A stretch of 64,000 nucleotides of DNA from Candidatus Gastranaerophilales bacterium (lineage in GTDB: Bacteria > Cyanobacteriota > Vampirovibrionia > Gastranaerophilales > Gastranaerophilaceae). The translations under genes were made by a program, and so were the position numbers. The stretch is taken from contig CALUYO010000003.1 in NCBI GenBank assembly GCA_944325005.1, positions 1-64,000 on the forward strand, in the 5' to 3' direction. Positions 8,388-18,398 of this stretch are shown piece by piece; the stretch's first letter is position 1, and each line of letters begins with the position of its first letter. A model generated the notes under the pieces. The model searched no databases. It was given only the letters and a program-made list of their open reading frames with translations, and was not told the origin of the DNA.

Positions 8388-10253
8388 ATGTGCGAGCATC
8401 ATCACCACGAACATAGAGACGAAAACAATAAGATACAAATTGTAAAAATAATACTGGCTCTTATATTGTTTATAACAGCCATGTTCTCAAACATTACAAG
8501 TACAGCAAAAATTTTAACATTTCTTGCAGCATACGTAGTCGCAGGCGGTGATGTTGTTCTTAAGGCTCTAAAAAATATTTTAAAGGGTGAAGTTTTTGAT
8601 GAAAATTTCTTAATGGTAATTGCAACCGTCGGGGCTTTTGCGATACAAGAATATCCTGAAGCCGTTATGGTTATGATTTTGTATCAAATCGGCGAATTTT
8701 TACAGGACAAAGCCGTTGAAAAATCAAGGAAATCAATTTCTCAGCTTATGGATATAAGACCTGACTATGCAAACATTGAAATTGACGGCAAATTAGTAAA
8801 AGTTTCCCCAACAGACGTTAAAACCGGCGATATAATCATTGTTAAAACCGGAGAAAAAATCCCACTTGACGGTACTGTTATTGAAGGCCAAGCTTCTGTT
8901 GATGCTTCAGCCTTGACAGGAGAAGCTGTTCCAAGAGAATTAAAGACAGGTTCACAGGCAATAAGCGGATGTATTAACATAAACGGCCTTTTGAAAATAA
9001 AAGTTGAAAAAGAATTTGGAGAATCAACCGTTTCTAAAATTCTTGAACTTGTTGAACATGCCGGCTCTAAAAAAGCAAAAGCAGAAAACTTTATTACAAA
9101 ATTTGCGAGATATTATACCCCTGCTGTTGTTACAGGTGCTTTAATACTTGCAATATTTCCGCCGATAGTTTTACATTCAGAGTTTAGTTTATGGCTTCAA
9201 AGAGCTTTGACCTTTCTTGTAATTTCATGTCCGTGTGCGCTTGTAATATCAGTTCCTCTGGGATTTTTTGCTGGTATCGGAGGCGCATCTAAAGAGGGAA
9301 TATTGATTAAGGGCGCCTGCTATATCGAAGCGTTATCAAATCCTGATTCTGTGGTATTTGATAAAACAGGAACATTGACAAAAGGGATATTTAAGGTAAC
9401 CGCAATTCACCCCGTTGGTGTAACAGAACAAGACCTTCTTGAGTTATGCGCTAAAACGGAAAATTATTCAAGCCACCCGATTGCAATTTCTTTAAAGGAA
9501 GCATACGCAAAAGAAATTGATACTGAAAATATAAAAAATATTGAAGAAATTGCAGGAAACGGAGTCAAAGCAGAAATCGACGGTAATGAAATTCTTGCAG
9601 GCAATGCTCATTTTATGACAATGTTTAATATTGAACTTCAAAAACTGCAAGCACCTGGAACAATTGTTTACGCGGCAAAAAATAAAAAATTCATAGGTTA
9701 TATAGTAATTTCTGATGAATTAAAGGATGATGCAAAATCTGCAATTGCAAGTTTGAAATCAATGGCGAAGCAAACAATAATGCTTACAGGAGATTCGAAA
9801 ACTGCAGCAGACTATGTAGCTCAACAACTTGGAGTAGACAAAGTATATTCAGAACTTTTGCCTGCACAAAAAGTTGAACAGCTTGAAAAACTAATAGAGA
9901 ACAAAGCTAAGGGTAAAAGCGTCATATTTGTCGGCGATGGTATAAACGACGCCCCTGTATTAACAAGAGCAGATGTAGGCATAGCAATGGGCGGCTTAGG
10001 TTCTGATGCCGCAATTGAAGCAGCAGATGCTGTTATTATGGATGACAAACCTTCAAAAATTGTCAAAACAATACTCATTGCCAGAAAAACAATGAGTATT
10101 GTAAAACAAAATATTATATTCGCTCTTGGCATCAAGGCATTGTTTTTAATCCTTGGAGCATTCGGGATTATCACAATGTGGGGAGCAGTCTTTGCAGATA
10201 CAGGAGTTGCATTGCTTGCAGTTCTAAACTCCCTTAGAGCTCTGAAAGCTTAA
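8388..10253 (+). CDS. P1B-type heavy-metal (Zn/Cd/Pb) transporting ATPase
   Basis: A 621-residue metal-exporting ATPase. It begins with a His-rich tail (MCEHHHHEH) instead of an HMA domain. The TGEA actuator loop is at 177-180, the metal-site CPC at 281-283, the phosphorylation motif DKTGTLT at 325-331, an SSHPIA nucleotide-domain motif follows, and the GDGINDAP hinge lies near the end. CPC with no histidine-type CPH or SPC places it in the P1B-2 Zn/Cd/Pb group (ZntA/CadA-like). Start chosen at ATG 8388, preceded by AAAGAGG. An ArsR repressor is divergent and the promoter spacer is its operator. It overlaps the convergent reductase stop by 4 nt. Confidence 0.93.
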   Translation: MCEHHHHEHRDENNKIQIVKIILALILFITAMFSNITSTAKILTFLAAYVVAGGDVVLKALKNILKGEVFDENFLMVIATVGAFAIQEYPEAVMVMILYQIGEFLQDKAVEKSRKSISQLMDIRPDYANIEIDGKLVKVSPTDVKTGDIIIVKTGEKIPLDGTVIEGQASVDASALTGEAVPRELKTGSQAISGCININGLLKIKVEKEFGESTVSKILELVEHAGSKKAKAENFITKFARYYTPAVVTGALILAIFPPIVLHSEFSLWLQRALTFLVISCPCALVISVPLGFFAGIGGASKEGILIKGACYIEALSNPDSVVFDKTGTLTKGIFKVTAIHPVGVTEQDLLELCAKTENYSSHPIAISLKEAYAKEIDTENIKNIEEIAGNGVKAEIDGNEILAGNAHFMTMFNIELQKLQAPGTIVYAAKNKKFIGYIVISDELKDDAKSAIASLKSMAKQTIMLTGDSKTAADYVAQQLGVDKVYSELLPAQKVEQLEKLIENKAKGKSVIFVGDGINDAPVLTRADVGIAMGGLGSDAAIEAADAVIMDDKPSKIVKTILIARKTMSIVKQNIIFALGIKALFLILGAFGIITMWGAVFADTGVALLAVLNSLRALKA

Positions 10254-10882
10254 CGTATAAAATTAGTCATTATTTTATCTTCAGTCTGCGGATGATTAAT
10301 ACCTGCATTTTTACCTGCTTCAATACATTTTAAAATCCAAGCCATATTTTCACCGAGAACTCTCATTATCTGCATACCTTCAAAATCCTGTTTTGCCTGT
10401 TCTGCAGCATTCTGAGCTCCATGCGTCATACACCAGTAATTTGATGAAACTACAGGCATTTGATTTATTGTAAAGTGTTTTGTTATTGCATCCAGAGAAG
10501 CAGTTGTACCGGCGCGTCTTGCAGAAACAACTGCAGCTGCAGGCTTAAACGTAAAGTTAGCTCCGCCGGCATAGAAAACTCTGTCCATGAATGACAATAA
10601 CCTTCCGCTCGGATGAGCATAGTAAACAGGCGAACCAAAAATAAAACCGTCAGCATCTTTTGCTTTTTCAATAACTTCGTTTACAATATCATCTTTAAAA
10701 ACGCATCCGTTTCCTGTTTTTCTGCACGCGCCGCATCCGATACAATCACGAATAGCATTTTTACCAACCTGAATAATTTCAGTTTCGATTCCGTTTTTCT
10801 GTAAAGATGAAGCGGCTTCGTTTAATGCAGTGTAAGTACATCCATGCTCATTTGAGCTCCCGTTAAATAATAAAACTTTCAT
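10250..10882 (-). CDS. flavodoxin-fold NADPH-dependent FMN reductase
   Basis: A 210-residue flavodoxin-like reductase. FNGSSNEHGCTYTAL at the N-terminus is the FMN phosphate loop. DCIGCGACRKTGNGC (about residues 46-60) resembles the cysteine motif of iron-sulfur flavoproteins; GSPVYYAHPSGRLLSFMDR is the FMN isoalloxazine contact. The SD is AGAGGG. It is about 20% longer than the paralogous protein at 2439-2981 and has a C-terminal extension. It is probably a cytosolic quinone or nitro reductase; the in vivo substrate is unknown. It ends on top of the ATPase stop codon (4-nt convergent overlap). Confidence 0.88.
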   Translation of the reverse strand: MKVLLFNGSSNEHGCTYTALNEAASSLQKNGIETEIIQVGKNAIRDCIGCGACRKTGNGCVFKDDIVNEVIEKAKDADGFIFGSPVYYAHPSGRLLSFMDRVFYAGGANFTFKPAAAVVSARRAGTTASLDAITKHFTINQMPVVSSNYWCMTHGAQNAAEQAKQDFEGMQIMRVLGENMAWILKCIEAGKNAGINHPQTEDKIMTNFIR

Positions 10883-10943
10883 AAAAACACCCTCTTAAAA
10901 ATATTATACCTTCAAATTACAAATCTTATGTTATCATAAAATC

Positions 10944-11921
10944 ATGATATTAAAGAATAATTTTTTGGAAGTAGAGATTTCTGAATATGGAGCCTCAATA
11001 GTCTCAATTAAATTACGTGATAAAAACGATAGAATTGTAGATGTTGTTCTTGGTTACGATGATATTGAAAAGTATAAAAGGCAGACTAAATATATAGGAG
11101 CAACAATCGGAAGATGCAGTAACCGTATTAAAAAAGGTTTGATTGAACTCGGCGGAAAAACTTATAAACTAAACTGTAATGACGGTGAAAATTATCTTCA
11201 TGGCGGCAATAAAGGTTTTGATAAAAAGTTCTGGCAGGGTGAAAGGATTCCGGGTGGTGTAAAATTATACTATTCTTCAAAGGATGGTGAGGAAAATTGT
11301 CCCGGAAACTTGAAAACTTGTGTTACATATATTTTAAAAGATAACTCGTTGCGAATTAATTTTCGAGCTGTAAGTGATAAAACAACAGTTTGTGCTCTTA
11401 CAAATCATACCTTTTTTAATCTCGATGGTAATGGAGATATATTGGATCAGAAAGTACAGCTGCTTGCAGAAAATTTCGCAGAAAATGATAAACAACTTCT
11501 TACTACGGGTAAGGTGATATCTGTTCAGGATACTCCTATGGATTTTCGCCACTTAAAACGAATAGGTAAAAATATTAATGACAGCTATTACCAGATACAA
11601 TATGCAAAAGGTTTTGATAATAACTGGATAATAAATAACGATAACGGACGTATACGAAAAGCTGCACGTGCATATTCCGATAAAAGCGGAATTGAATTGG
11701 GAGTATTCACGGATTTACCGGGTATCCGTTTTTATAGCGGGAATTATTTAGACGGGGCTGAAAATGGAAAAGGTGATACGCCTATTAGAAATTACTCTGG
11801 CTTTTGTCTTGAATGTCAGTATTTACCAAATGCTTTTGCAAATGATAATTTTGATAATCCGGTTTTGGAGGCAGGGGAGTTATATAATAAAACGATTATT
11901 TATAAATTTAAAGTTAAATAG
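10944..11921 (+). CDS. galM: aldose 1-epimerase (galactose mutarotase)
   Basis: A 325-residue beta-sandwich enzyme interconverting alpha and beta anomers of aldoses in the cytosol. Family residues are visible: GRCSNRI (substrate-binding Arg), NYLHGGNKGFDKKFW (catalytic-site His region), NHTFFNL (catalytic His), and FCLECQYLPNAFAND (catalytic base Glu in LECQ). Length is normal. No Shine-Dalgarno sequence: TATCAT lies exactly 6 nt before the ATG, a leaderless candidate. Its neighbours (GH77-like enzyme and sugar transporter) suggest a carbohydrate-use neighbourhood. Confidence 0.92.
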   Translation: MILKNNFLEVEISEYGASIVSIKLRDKNDRIVDVVLGYDDIEKYKRQTKYIGATIGRCSNRIKKGLIELGGKTYKLNCNDGENYLHGGNKGFDKKFWQGERIPGGVKLYYSSKDGEENCPGNLKTCVTYILKDNSLRINFRAVSDKTTVCALTNHTFFNLDGNGDILDQKVQLLAENFAENDKQLLTTGKVISVQDTPMDFRHLKRIGKNINDSYYQIQYAKGFDNNWIINNDNGRIRKAARAYSDKSGIELGVFTDLPGIRFYSGNYLDGAENGKGDTPIRNYSGFCLECQYLPNAFANDNFDNPVLEAGELYNKTIIYKFKVK

Positions 11922-11989
11922 CAAGAAATATATTTACGTTTTTTGATATAAATGATATAAGATATAAAGAGAATAGGAGTTTAAAATTT

Positions 11990-13894
11990 ATGAAAGTTCA
12001 AATGGTTAAAGCAAGTCCTGTATTTGGCAGGTCTTTGAGGGATGATGAAATTAGTGAATTTAAGACAACATTGAAAGAGGGTAAAAAATTAGCAGGTCAA
12101 ACCGGAAATTCTATATTTATAATGCCTTCTACGGTCCTTCCTCAGTCTGACATGTCTAATACAGGTGTCGGGAATTTTGCATCTAAAGAAGGGCTTGATT
12201 ATATAGATTATATGAAAACATATCTGGATTTTAATGTCGTTGAAGATTTACCATCCGGACAGATAAAGCCTTACCACGAATTTTACTGTAATTACGACGC
12301 GTCTGCACTTGCTCTTGGGGATCAAAATATTAATCCGCAGCTTTTAACAACTCCGGAATATTCGTCAATATTAACGGAAGGAGAATACCGGTCAATTATT
12401 AAATCTAATAATAAATCTAATAAGGACAAGTTTATTAACTGGGAAAATGTTGCGGGTAATGGTAGCCCGCAAAACACAATATTGAAAAAGGCACACGAAA
12501 GATTTAAGACTCTTGATGAAAATTCGGATTTAAAAAAGAGATATAACAAATTTATTACAGAAAATGAAGACTGGTTGAACTTCCCGCGAGAAGATGAACC
12601 TGATCATGACTTCTTTAAATTCAAACAATTTTTGGCTGATGAACATCTTGCAATCGGAAAGAAAAAACTTAATGAACGCGGAATAAAGTTATGCGGGGAC
12701 TGCCCGATAAATTTCACAACTGATGAAGTAAATGCTTATCCGGATGCATTTAAAAAAGGGTATTATACCGGTGTTCCGGGCTGGAAGATCCCATCGCTTG
12801 ATTATGACAAGATTTTAGATGAAACAAGCGATGCATATAAGCTTTTTAAAACTAAAGTACAGTTAATGGCAAAACGTTATGACATGATAAGGTTTGATGT
12901 AGGCTGGAATTACATAACCCCGGTAATGACTCCTGAAGGTGAAACTGAAATTCTGGAAAAGAATAAAAGATACCTGAATTCTGCACTCGTAGATAATATT
13001 GATAAATGGGTAAAAGAAATTAAGGGTGAAGATTTTGACTTAAAAAATTTAATATATGAAGTGGAAGCTGCTCCTTCAGAATTTGCAATATTTAAGGAAA
13101 ATTCCGATGAACTCATAGAGCCGTTGAAAAACAGAGTAAAAATATATTCAAGTGTCTATATGCATAATACCTGGGGCAGTAATGATGCATATTTGAAGAA
13201 AGGCTGGGCTCCGGATGAATTTGTTATCGGCCCCGGGAACCATGATCACCAGCCTTTAAGACAAATTGCAAACGGGGTTCCTGATACTTTTTCCAAAAAC
13301 GGCGTGCATAAAAATGACACGATTAGTCCTCTGGCCAAAATACTTAAACTAAAACCCGAAGTATTGGAAATCCCAGTTGAATATGCAAAGGCAAAATTTG
13401 CAGAGCCAATGACCGCAAAAAATAATATGTTTTTCTTCATGGATGTTTTTGGCAGAGAAGAACGATTTAACGAACACGATCCGCATTCATCCACAAATTT
13501 CAGAAGAAAAGTGCCGTCGGACTTTAAAAAAACGTTTCAGGATGCCCTGCATGAAGGTTATGGTTTTAATATAATGGATTCTCTCGAAAAAATATTTAAA
13601 GCACGGGAACTGGATAAAACAAATTCTGAGCTTTATTCAAAAATCGTAAAATTCAGGGATATTTTGTCAGAAAAAGAAACAGATGTTGCAAATGCAGCAG
13701 AAGATACTGCTGCTGATGATATAGTCAGGCTCGTTCCGGTAGAGGAAGAAACAAAAAACTCAACAAAATGGTTTAAATCTCATAAAAAATTATTGTTTGC
13801 CGGTGGTGTTCTTGCAGCGGCAGGCGGTGTGTATGCAATTTATAAGCTTAATCACAAACCGGAAATAAAAACAGAGCCCAAAATATATGCATAA
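11990..13894 (+). CDS. GH77-like 4-alpha-glucanotransferase-related protein with tail anchor
   Basis: A 634-residue protein distantly related to amylomaltase (MalQ). Residues that match the GH77 active site are D303 (RFDVGWNY), E357 or E359 (YEVEAAP) and D419 (GNHDH); LCGDCPINFTTDEVNAYP corresponds to the GDLPIYVA region. Unlike MalQ it carries a C-terminal single membrane segment (about residues 603-622: LLFAGGVLAAAGGVYAIY) followed by a basic tail, with no signal peptide, so it is probably anchored by its tail. The N-terminus has SPVFGR, the xF[GS] motif. It may act on storage glucans at the membrane. A bidirectional terminator follows. Confidence 0.75.
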   Translation: MKVQMVKASPVFGRSLRDDEISEFKTTLKEGKKLAGQTGNSIFIMPSTVLPQSDMSNTGVGNFASKEGLDYIDYMKTYLDFNVVEDLPSGQIKPYHEFYCNYDASALALGDQNINPQLLTTPEYSSILTEGEYRSIIKSNNKSNKDKFINWENVAGNGSPQNTILKKAHERFKTLDENSDLKKRYNKFITENEDWLNFPREDEPDHDFFKFKQFLADEHLAIGKKKLNERGIKLCGDCPINFTTDEVNAYPDAFKKGYYTGVPGWKIPSLDYDKILDETSDAYKLFKTKVQLMAKRYDMIRFDVGWNYITPVMTPEGETEILEKNKRYLNSALVDNIDKWVKEIKGEDFDLKNLIYEVEAAPSEFAIFKENSDELIEPLKNRVKIYSSVYMHNTWGSNDAYLKKGWAPDEFVIGPGNHDHQPLRQIANGVPDTFSKNGVHKNDTISPLAKILKLKPEVLEIPVEYAKAKFAEPMTAKNNMFFFMDVFGREERFNEHDPHSSTNFRRKVPSDFKKTFQDALHEGYGFNIMDSLEKIFKARELDKTNSELYSKIVKFRDILSEKETDVANAAEDTAADDIVRLVPVEEETKNSTKWFKSHKKLLFAGGVLAAAGGVYAIYKLNHKPEIKTEPKIYA

Positions 13895-13896
13895 AT

Positions 13897-13926
13897 AAAA
13901 AAGCTTTTCTTTAGGAAAGCTTTTTT
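13897..13926. terminator. bidirectional terminator
   Basis: AAAAAAGCTTT and AAAGCTTTTTT flank an 8-nt loop. A- and T-runs on both sides let it serve the GH77-like gene (+) and the sugar transporter (-). Confidence 0.88.
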
Positions 13927-13934
13927 ATTACTTT

Positions 13935-15347
13935 CTAAATTCCTATTTCCTTCAACGGCTTACCTTCCATAAGGTTCTTTTCAATATTTTCAAGCGAAAT
14001 TCCCTTTGTTTCTGGAATAAGTAATATTGTTAAAACTATAAATGAAAGGTTTAGAGCTGTATAAATCCAGAATGTAACCGCAATTCCAAAGGTATTTATT
14101 AATGTCAAAAATGTTGCACCGATAATCATATTTACAATCCAGTTTGTTGTTGTTGAGCAGGCTACACCAAAATCTCTGCTTTTTAACGGCTGAATTTCCG
14201 AGCACAAAATCCACACAACAGGTCCGGCACTCATTGCAAAGCTTGTTATTGTAAATAATGTCATAATAATTGCCGCTATTGATATCCATAAAGCACTAAA
14301 ACCGGTATTAATCATATACAGGCATACACCAAGAAGGAATGTGCCTGCAGCCATACCTGCAAATCCTATTTTTAATATAGGTTTTCTTCCCTGTTTATCT
14401 ACAGTTTTCATTGCAATAAGAGTTGCAAGCGTATTGGTTAAACCGCAAATTACTGTTGCAATCATCTGCTGTTCTGTGTTTGCAAACCCGGCATGTTTGA
14501 ATATCTGAGGTGCGTAGTATAAAATTACGTTCATTCCCGTAAATTGCTGCATTGCCTGTAACAACATTCCAAGATATACGGCACGGCGGACATTTTTATT
14601 TGTTTTAAAAAGCCCCCATCCTTCCTGTTTTACTTTCAAACTTTCTCTTATTTCTGAAAGTTCGCTGTCAGCTTTTGCGTCCGTAGAGCTCAGCATTCTT
14701 AAAATATCTTTTGCTCTGTCAAAATGACCTTTTGATGCAAGCCATCTGGGGCTGTCTGGTAGACCAAATACTGAAATCATCAGCAATAATGCAGGGATAC
14801 TTATTACCCCGAGCATTAATCTCCAGTGACCGCCATAACTGAATATTGTATCAGATATAAAGGCAACAAGAATACCTATTGTTACCATCATTTGATACAT
14901 TGAAATAAGCTTGCCTCTATCCTCTTTTTCGGACATTTCGGAAAGGTATAAAGGTGCAACATATGATGCTATCCCAACAGCAAATCCAAGCATTACCCTT
15001 GATATTAAGAGCGTTGCAACATTCGGTGCACATGAGCAGCCAATAGAGCCTAGGACAAACAGCGCAGCGCCGGACATTAAGCTTTTTTTACGGCCGAGTT
15101 TGAACGAAATCCATCCTGTAGACATCGCTCCAAGTGCAGCACCGAGCATCATGGTGCTTACAACCCATTCCTGAAGCCTGCTTGTTAATTCAAAGTGAGT
15201 TGTAATAAACGGAAGAGCTCCTGATATAACACCGATATCAAGCCCGAACAATAGTCCTGCCATACCCGCAGCAAAAGAAATAAAAATTTTCATGCGTTTT
15301 GCTTTTTTTACTCTGCCTTCATCACAAATGTTCATATAATCTTCCAT
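13935..15347 (-). CDS. MFS sugar porter (GalP/AraE/XylE-like)
   Basis: A 470-residue, 12-helix major facilitator of the sugar porter family. Landmarks: [15 protein letters not shown] in helix 1, the loop 2-3 motif [13 protein letters not shown], the helix-7 sugar site ([17 protein letters not shown]), and the C-terminal family motif [13 protein letters not shown]. It should be a proton-coupled hexose or pentose importer. Start chosen at ATG 15347, preceded by AGGAG; the frame is open further upstream but without an SD. Neighbouring aldose epimerase fits a sugar-uptake role. Confidence 0.92.
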   Translation of the reverse strand: MEDYMNICDEGRVKKAKRMKIFISFAAGMAGLLFGLDIGVISGALPFITTHFELTSRLQEWVVSTMMLGAALGAMSTGWISFKLGRKKSLMSGAALFVLGSIGCSCAPNVATLLISRVMLGFAVGIASYVAPLYLSEMSEKEDRGKLISMYQMMVTIGILVAFISDTIFSYGGHWRLMLGVISIPALLLMISVFGLPDSPRWLASKGHFDRAKDILRMLSSTDAKADSELSEIRESLKVKQEGWGLFKTNKNVRRAVYLGMLLQAMQQFTGMNVILYYAPQIFKHAGFANTEQQMIATVICGLTNTLATLIAMKTVDKQGRKPILKIGFAGMAAGTFLLGVCLYMINTGFSALWISIAAIIMTLFTITSFAMSAGPVVWILCSEIQPLKSRDFGVACSTTTNWIVNMIIGATFLTLINTFGIAVTFWIYTALNLSFIVLTILLIPETKGISLENIEKNLMEGKPLKEIGI

Positions 15348-15414
15348 ACATAATCTCCTAAAAAATATTAATAAATATATTCCCAAATTTTAGTATTTTT
15401 ATCATTTTTTATTA

Positions 15415-15457
15415 TTAAAAAAGGACAAGATGTCTTTTTCATTCATCATTGTCCTTT
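15415..15457 (-). terminator. terminator after the radical SAM gene
   Basis: On the minus strand AAAGGACAA(T)GATG pairs with CATCTTGTCCTTT and is followed by further Ts. Imperfect stem with one bulged T. Confidence 0.7.
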
Positions 15458-15508
15458 AATTTTAGGAAAAGCCGGCAAAAGATTTATTTTTATTTGTCAA
15501 GAAGCAAT

Positions 15509-16312
15509 TTATGTGCCGGCAGAAAAATTTTTGTATTCTAAATTATTTTTTATGCAATATTGTTCGATTTCTTCTGAGAGATCGTCAAAATATCTGCTAT
15601 TTTTATAATTGTATATATTTTCATAAATTGAGTTATATAGCGGGTACTCCTCATTTATAAATCCGAACATTTTAGTCTTAAAACTACTTCTGAGATTTAG
15701 TTTATCAAACCAGTATTCATCCGTGTAGTCTTTTGTTACTTCAATTATTCTCTTAAAATCTGTAATTTGTGGAATAATCGGTGAGATAAATACTATTGTT
15801 CTAATACCATTTTGCTTTAGTTTTTTTAATGTTTCAAGTCTTTCTGCTATGGATGAAGAATAAGGTTCTATTTTCTTTTTCAATTGTTCGTCAAGCATAC
15901 TGATTGAGATTGCAATTTCAACGTGCTTCATCTTTTTAAATAAATCAATATCTCTCAAAACAAGTTTTGATTTGGTCATAACAGTTATAAATGCTTCTGA
16001 TCTGACGAGCTGTTCCATTATCATTCTGGTAGTTCCGTATTTTTGTTCATAAGAATTATACGGGTCTGTAACAGTGCTAATCATTACTTTTTTATTTTTT
16101 ATTTTGAAAATATTAATCCTTTTATTTGTTCTTTTAATGTCAATAAACTCACCCCATTCTTCCGAGTGTTTGCTGAAGCTTGACATGTAAGCTGCGTAGC
16201 AGTAAAGGCATTTATTTGGACAGCCCACGTAAGGATTAATCACATAGTCAAGTGATGTTAATTTTGTTTTATTTAAGTAATCTTTGACTCTGGTTACATC
16301 TTCAACTACCAT
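15509..16312 (-). CDS. SPL-family radical SAM protein
   Basis: A 267-residue radical SAM enzyme. The iron-sulfur motif CPNKCLYCYA (CX3CX2C, about residues 31-40) sits in NPYVGCPNKCLYCYA, typical of the spore-photoproduct-lyase-like/Rv2578c group. STVTDPYNSYEQKYG and ISISMLDEQLKKKIEP follow the pattern of that family. The substrate is unknown; many homologues are short and lack the DNA-repair context. There is no Shine-Dalgarno sequence. A consensus promoter (TTGACA-17-TATTAT) ends exactly 6 nt before the ATG, so the message is very probably leaderless. Confidence 0.87.
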   Translation of the reverse strand: MVVEDVTRVKDYLNKTKLTSLDYVINPYVGCPNKCLYCYAAYMSSFSKHSEEWGEFIDIKRTNKRINIFKIKNKKVMISTVTDPYNSYEQKYGTTRMIMEQLVRSEAFITVMTKSKLVLRDIDLFKKMKHVEIAISISMLDEQLKKKIEPYSSSIAERLETLKKLKQNGIRTIVFISPIIPQITDFKRIIEVTKDYTDEYWFDKLNLRSSFKTKMFGFINEEYPLYNSIYENIYNYKNSRYFDDLSEEIEQYCIKNNLEYKNFSAGT

Positions 16313-16318
16313 AACAGC

Positions 16319-16347
16319 ATAATAAAGTCTGCATAGAGATATGTCAA
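16319..16347 (-). promoter_or_regulatory. leaderless promoter of the radical SAM gene
   Basis: Minus strand TTGACA (16347-16342), 17-nt spacer, TATTAT (16324-16319), then six bases and ATG at 16312. Predicted +1 coincides with the A of ATG. Confidence 0.82.
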
Positions 16348-16360
16348 TAATGCTGATATC

Positions 16361-16924
16361 TCATTCACGAATGCAAATATTTTTTTCAATAAGAAGCGGA
16401 ATTGGTGATGTTATAATAGTTTCCAGATATTTATCATTATTTTTTTTGATATTTTCTGCAATAGATTTTATTTCACTGTCATTAGTGAAGTAATGCTTCA
16501 CAGCGTACTTTAAGACCATCATGCCTTTATTTGGATTTTTTTCAAATCTATATATGTCATATTCGAAATATTTCTTAGCATTTTCACATCCGTTTACAAG
16601 AAAACTAATTGCAGCTTTATCAGCTTTTTTATTTTCTATAAGTTTTAAAAGGATACTATTATCAGTATTTTCAACGGTTTTATCAAAATCCTCAGCATAT
16701 TTTAAAGGATTTGAAACTTCTGGGTAATAATAAACCCCTATCATTTTATTCCAGTTCCCAACATTTTCTGAATTTCTAAAATATTCATTCCCATAGCCGT
16801 TTGTATTAGGTGCAAGTGCACTGTATTTAAGTTTATATACTTCATTATCAAAATGAATTTCTTCAGAAAAACATATATTATGAACCATAAAAAAGGCCAG
16901 TATTGTAAAAAAAATTCTTTTCAT
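16361..16924 (-). CDS. exported hypothetical protein
   Basis: A 187-residue protein with a signal peptide (MKRIFFTILAFFMVHNICFS, cleavage near residue 20). The mature part is mixed helical, Lys/Asn-rich, with the segment PNTNGYGNEYF and a helical region between about residues 80 and 130. I do not recognise a family. It lies just upstream of the radical SAM gene on the same strand (48-nt gap) but the latter has its own promoter inside the gap. No good SD is visible (TTTAAATTTTTAT before the ATG). Periplasmic location is the only safe inference. Confidence 0.72.
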   Translation of the reverse strand: MKRIFFTILAFFMVHNICFSEEIHFDNEVYKLKYSALAPNTNGYGNEYFRNSENVGNWNKMIGVYYYPEVSNPLKYAEDFDKTVENTDNSILLKLIENKKADKAAISFLVNGCENAKKYFEYDIYRFEKNPNKGMMVLKYAVKHYFTNDSEIKSIAENIKKNNDKYLETIITSPIPLLIEKNICIRE

Positions 16925-16989
16925 ATAAAAATTTAAACATTTTTTTATACAAAAAGAATTATGCTTTTGTGTTATATATGAGGTTAATT

Positions 16990-18378
16990 TTAGAGATTAT
17001 CGTTGACTGTAGTAAAATCCTTTCCTCCGACAGCTTTATAGATATCTAAAGTTGAAAGCAGGTAATTTACCTGATTACTTACTTTATCCTTATCAGCTAC
17101 AAGTAATTTTTCGGTATCTTTCATTAAATCCAGGTTGGACTTAGCACCAATATTAAACTTTTTATTTGCAAGAGAGTATTTTTCATTTTCAAGATTGTAT
17201 CGCTTTACACTTTCTTTATAATTTTTTTCTCTTGTTTTTGCATTGCTTAATGAATCATTTACTTCCTGAATTGAAGTTAAAATTGTTTTTTCATATATTT
17301 GCTGAGCTTTTTCAAGTTCAAGTTTAGTCCATCTCAAACGCGCCATTTTAGCCCCGCCGGTAAACAAATCAATAGAAGGCATAAATCCAAAAAGCGATTT
17401 AAAAGTGTGGCTGCCAAATATATTTCCCAAATTATAGGAATTAAAACCGGCTTGACCGTAAAGAACAAATTTCGGGAGGAAATCACGCCTTGCAACTTTC
17501 GCATCAATCCCTATTTTTTCAATATATTCTTCCGCCTTCAAATAGTCCGGTCTGAATTGAATAACTTCAGCATTAATAGTGTCCGGTAAAGGCAGTAAAG
17601 AAAGCGTTGAATAATCAGTTCTTGACATCTGGGATAAATCCTTTTCTCTCAAACCTGTCAAAACTCCAAGCTGTCTTGCAATTACCTCTCTTTTATCGGT
17701 ATAAACATTTAATTCTTCTTTTAACTGAGTCAACAGCTGTTTTTCATCCATAAGTTCAGTAACAGGGCACAAACCGTTTTTATATTTAATTTCTTCAAGC
17801 CTAACAATTTCAGTTTGCAGCTTAACAAGTTCTTCCTGATCTTTAATTAATTTATCAAATTTTATAAGATTGAAATATTGTGAGGCAACGGCAGATGTCA
17901 AAGATATATAAGAGGCTCTTTCATTTTGCTTTACAATTTCATGCTGTTTTTTAAATGATTTTGTTCTTAGGTAATTTTCCCCCCAGATATCAACTTCATA
18001 GCTCATAGTTAAAGGTAAAAAGAAGTTACTTTGTTTGTAATCCGGTATAACAACATCTCCAAATCTTACCGTAGAAGATGTAAAATCTCTAAATACATCG
18101 CCTTGAAAACCAACTTGAGGCAACTGACCTGCAAATGCCATTTTAACGACCTGCTCAGATTGCTTTACATTAAGTGTTGCGATTTTCAGATCCTGATTGT
18201 TTTTAAAAGCAGTAGTAATATAATCCGTTAAAACCGGATCATTATATTTTTGCCACCAGTCCAGGTTTAAATATTCGATTCTGTAATCCGGGGTATTTTT
18301 TTTGTTTTTTGCTTCTGCTGTTAAGTTAAATGAGCACAGCAAAATAAACAGGGTTAGTAGTATTTTAAAATTTTTCAT
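16990..18378 (-). CDS. TolC/NodT-type outer-membrane efflux channel
   Basis: A 462-residue outer-membrane factor of tripartite pumps. It has a signal peptide ending near residue 23 and two outer-membrane-efflux domains (about 60-245 and 265-450) with long helices (QSEQVVKMAFAGQLPQV; LEEIKYKNGLCPVTELMDEK). WWQKYNDPVLTDYI is typical of the NodT/CusC branch. No canonical lipobox, so it is probably not a lipoprotein. It is divergent from marR-emrA-emrB; the 32-bp palindrome between them implies shared control. AAGGAAA is the SD. Confidence 0.9.
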   Translation of the reverse strand: MKNFKILLTLFILLCSFNLTAEAKNKKNTPDYRIEYLNLDWWQKYNDPVLTDYITTAFKNNQDLKIATLNVKQSEQVVKMAFAGQLPQVGFQGDVFRDFTSSTVRFGDVVIPDYKQSNFFLPLTMSYEVDIWGENYLRTKSFKKQHEIVKQNERASYISLTSAVASQYFNLIKFDKLIKDQEELVKLQTEIVRLEEIKYKNGLCPVTELMDEKQLLTQLKEELNVYTDKREVIARQLGVLTGLREKDLSQMSRTDYSTLSLLPLPDTINAEVIQFRPDYLKAEEYIEKIGIDAKVARRDFLPKFVLYGQAGFNSYNLGNIFGSHTFKSLFGFMPSIDLFTGGAKMARLRWTKLELEKAQQIYEKTILTSIQEVNDSLSNAKTREKNYKESVKRYNLENEKYSLANKKFNIGAKSNLDLMKDTEKLLVADKDKVSNQVNYLLSTLDIYKAVGGKDFTTVNDNL

Positions 18379-18398
18379 ATTTGCTATTTCCTTTTAAA

